From Acetobacteraceae bacterium (lineage in GTDB: Bacteria; Pseudomonadota; Alphaproteobacteria; Acetobacterales; Acetobacteraceae), in the NCBI GenBank assembly GCA_019237355.1, contig JAFAHH010000166.1, positions 1 through 6,905 of the forward strand: a stretch of DNA of 6,905 nucleotides, given 5' to 3'. The notes below the pieces were generated by a model, which ran no database searches, was not told where the DNA came from, and was given only the letters and a program-made list of their open reading frames with translations. Shown piece by piece: positions 6,292 to 6,905 of the stretch. Positions within the stretch are counted from its first letter, which is position 1. Every line of letters starts with the position of its first letter. Position numbers and translations under genes: made by a program.

Positions 6292-6885
6292 ATGCTTCGG
6301 CAGGCCCAAAAATCTGTGCCCAATCAATTGCCCCGCCCTCGACCAGCGCTGTTCGCATCAGCCGAAGAGCTTAACCTAGAGCATGATGACTTCAGGTCTA
6401 AGTCATCATGCCCTAGAGATTCAGTTTTGAGAGCGCGATTCAGGCTTTCTGACGATTCTGCCTCAAGCCATCGCGCTCTAGCGAAATGGCTCGACGGCAT
6501 CGGCCCGGTCACTAGAACGCGGATCCTCGTTCTTGGAAAGAACACCTTGGAGGTTATGTGCGCCCTCATTCGGCGTGGCTGCCCCGAGGCGGCAGAGCTC
6601 CGCCTTGATCACCGGCCCGAGGCGCAGAGCACTGACCTGGTCCTTGTCCAGCACGTCGGCAGTCTTGACGATGCGCAACAGGCAGTGGCGCAGGCACGCC
6701 GAGCCTTGGTGCCGTCTGGGCGCGTCATGCTGCGTATCGTGCCAAGCCCCTCCGGCCAGGTTGCGCGGGGTGTCGAGCGGTTGTTGCGCGAAGAGGGTTT
6801 CTCGGCCATTTGGGTGCGGCCACTCCTCGGTGGCACGCTGATATGCGCCGAGCGGCCGGCGTCCCTCCACCTTGCGGCTGCATGA
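6292..6885 (+). CDS. Methyltransferase-fold-like hypothetical protein carrying an in-frame palindromic repeat
   Basis: A 197-aa soluble protein. The ATG at 6292 follows GGAAGGA by 5 nt, a strong ribosome site. Residues 1-27 are a polar, proline-rich lead. Residues 28-63 (NLEHDDFRSKSS through SSHRAL) are entirely repeat-derived. From AKWLDGIGP (64) the rest resembles a class I methyltransferase Rossmann fold: strand and helix ILVLGKNTLEVMCALIRRGC (about 78-97), then TDLVLVQHVGSLDDAQQAV and ARRALVPSGRVMLRIVPSP (the strand 4 and strand 5 region), and GFSAIWVRPLLGGTLICAER as final strands. The expected GxGxG of the SAM loop is replaced by VLGKNTLEV, so catalysis is doubtful; it may be a non-catalytic or divergent relative. 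It is probably co-transcribed with the ORF at 6126 and the start at 6896. Function unknown. Confidence 0.75.
   Translation: MLRQAQKSVPNQLPRPRPALFASAEELNLEHDDFRSKSSCPRDSVLRARFRLSDDSASSHRALAKWLDGIGPVTRTRILVLGKNTLEVMCALIRRGCPEAAELRLDHRPEAQSTDLVLVQHVGSLDDAQQAVAQARRALVPSGRVMLRIVPSPSGQVARGVERLLREEGFSAIWVRPLLGGTLICAERPASLHLAAA
6373..6480. repeat. Composite two-hairpin palindromic repeat, copy 2 (inside a reading frame)
   Basis: A well-preserved copy. Hairpin A (6377-6415) has 16-bp arms, TAGAGCATGATGACTT and AAGTCATCATGCCCTA, matching at 15 of 16 positions around a 7-nt loop. The linker GAGATTCAGTTTTG leads to hairpin B (6430-6479), with perfect 10-bp outer arms AGAGCGCGAT/ATCGCGCTCT and further pairing of inner CAGGC/GCCTC-type segments. 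Taken from after GAGCTT to before GCGAAATGG it is 108 bp, a multiple of three, without stops in the host frame. It shares order and ends with the 5373-5466 copy, and resembles the AGAGCATGAT-type palindromes I know from Bradyrhizobium-group genomes. Confidence 0.8.
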
Positions 6886-6895
6886 GGGGTGATCC

Positions 6896-6905
6896 ATGGG
6901 CATTG
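6896..6905 (+). CDS. Possible start of a downstream gene, cut by the window edge
   Basis: ATG at 6896 follows GAGGGGTGA about 4 nt upstream, a purine-rich ribosome site that overlaps the stop of the preceding gene (6883-6885). Only three codons (MGI) are inside the window, so nothing can be said of the product beyond probable co-transcription. Confidence 0.35.

Noticed and set aside
6096..6323. 75-codon minus-strand frame
   Set aside because: Antisense to the more convincing 45-aa ORF and the start of the 6292 gene; Cys/Arg-rich shadow.
6373..6480. CRISPR array, riboswitch or transcription terminator
   Set aside because: Two different hairpins without repeat-spacer periodicity, and located inside a reading frame; a dispersed palindromic repeat explains it better.

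Overview
The window looks like chromosomal or island DNA from a GC-rich alphaproteobacterium, most likely Rhizobiales of the Bradyrhizobium/Nitrobacter/Rhodopseudomonas group. That placement rests on base composition, the style of the kdp operon (a micropeptide ahead of kdpF and an enlarged KdpC) and two copies of a palindromic intergenic repeat of a kind I associate with that group. It is inference, since no search was run.

Layout. At 95-1558 (minus) lies an intact 12-TM amino-acid permease of the APC/cationic amino acid transporter type. A short divergent spacer separates it from a plus-strand pair at 1651-2891: a twice-frameshifted phosphosulfolactate synthase-like (ComA family) pseudogene, followed 9 nt later by a conserved protein of unknown function whose C-terminus is broken. 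From 2939 to 5688 (minus) lies the wreck of a kdp potassium-ATPase operon, in transcription order micropeptide - kdpF - kdpA' - 'kdpB - kdpC'. The two small genes at its head are intact. kdpA carries an amber codon near its start. One internal deletion has removed the rest of kdpA and the first part of kdpB, including the phosphorylation-site half, joining the remnants out of frame. kdpC has two frameshifts and has lost its 3' end where it meets the truncated end of the plus-strand pair. No kdpD/kdpE is present. The operon cannot make a working K+ pump.

At 5689-6125 is a mostly non-coding, partly AT-rich stretch that may hold the old kdp promoter and one decayed coding remnant. At 6126-6885 (plus) a possible 45-aa small ORF precedes a 197-aa protein with a methyltransferase-like Rossmann pattern but no recognisable SAM-binding glycine motif. 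Another start codon follows at the window edge.

The most interesting structure is a composite two-hairpin palindromic repeat present twice in the same orientation. One copy sits in the kdpF-kdpA spacer. The other sits inside the methyltransferase-like gene, where the defined insert is 108 bp, keeps the frame, and adds 36 residues, much like the palindromic elements known inside Rickettsia genes. I see no evidence of a new defence or mobile system; the rest is a zone of gene decay beside one intact transporter.
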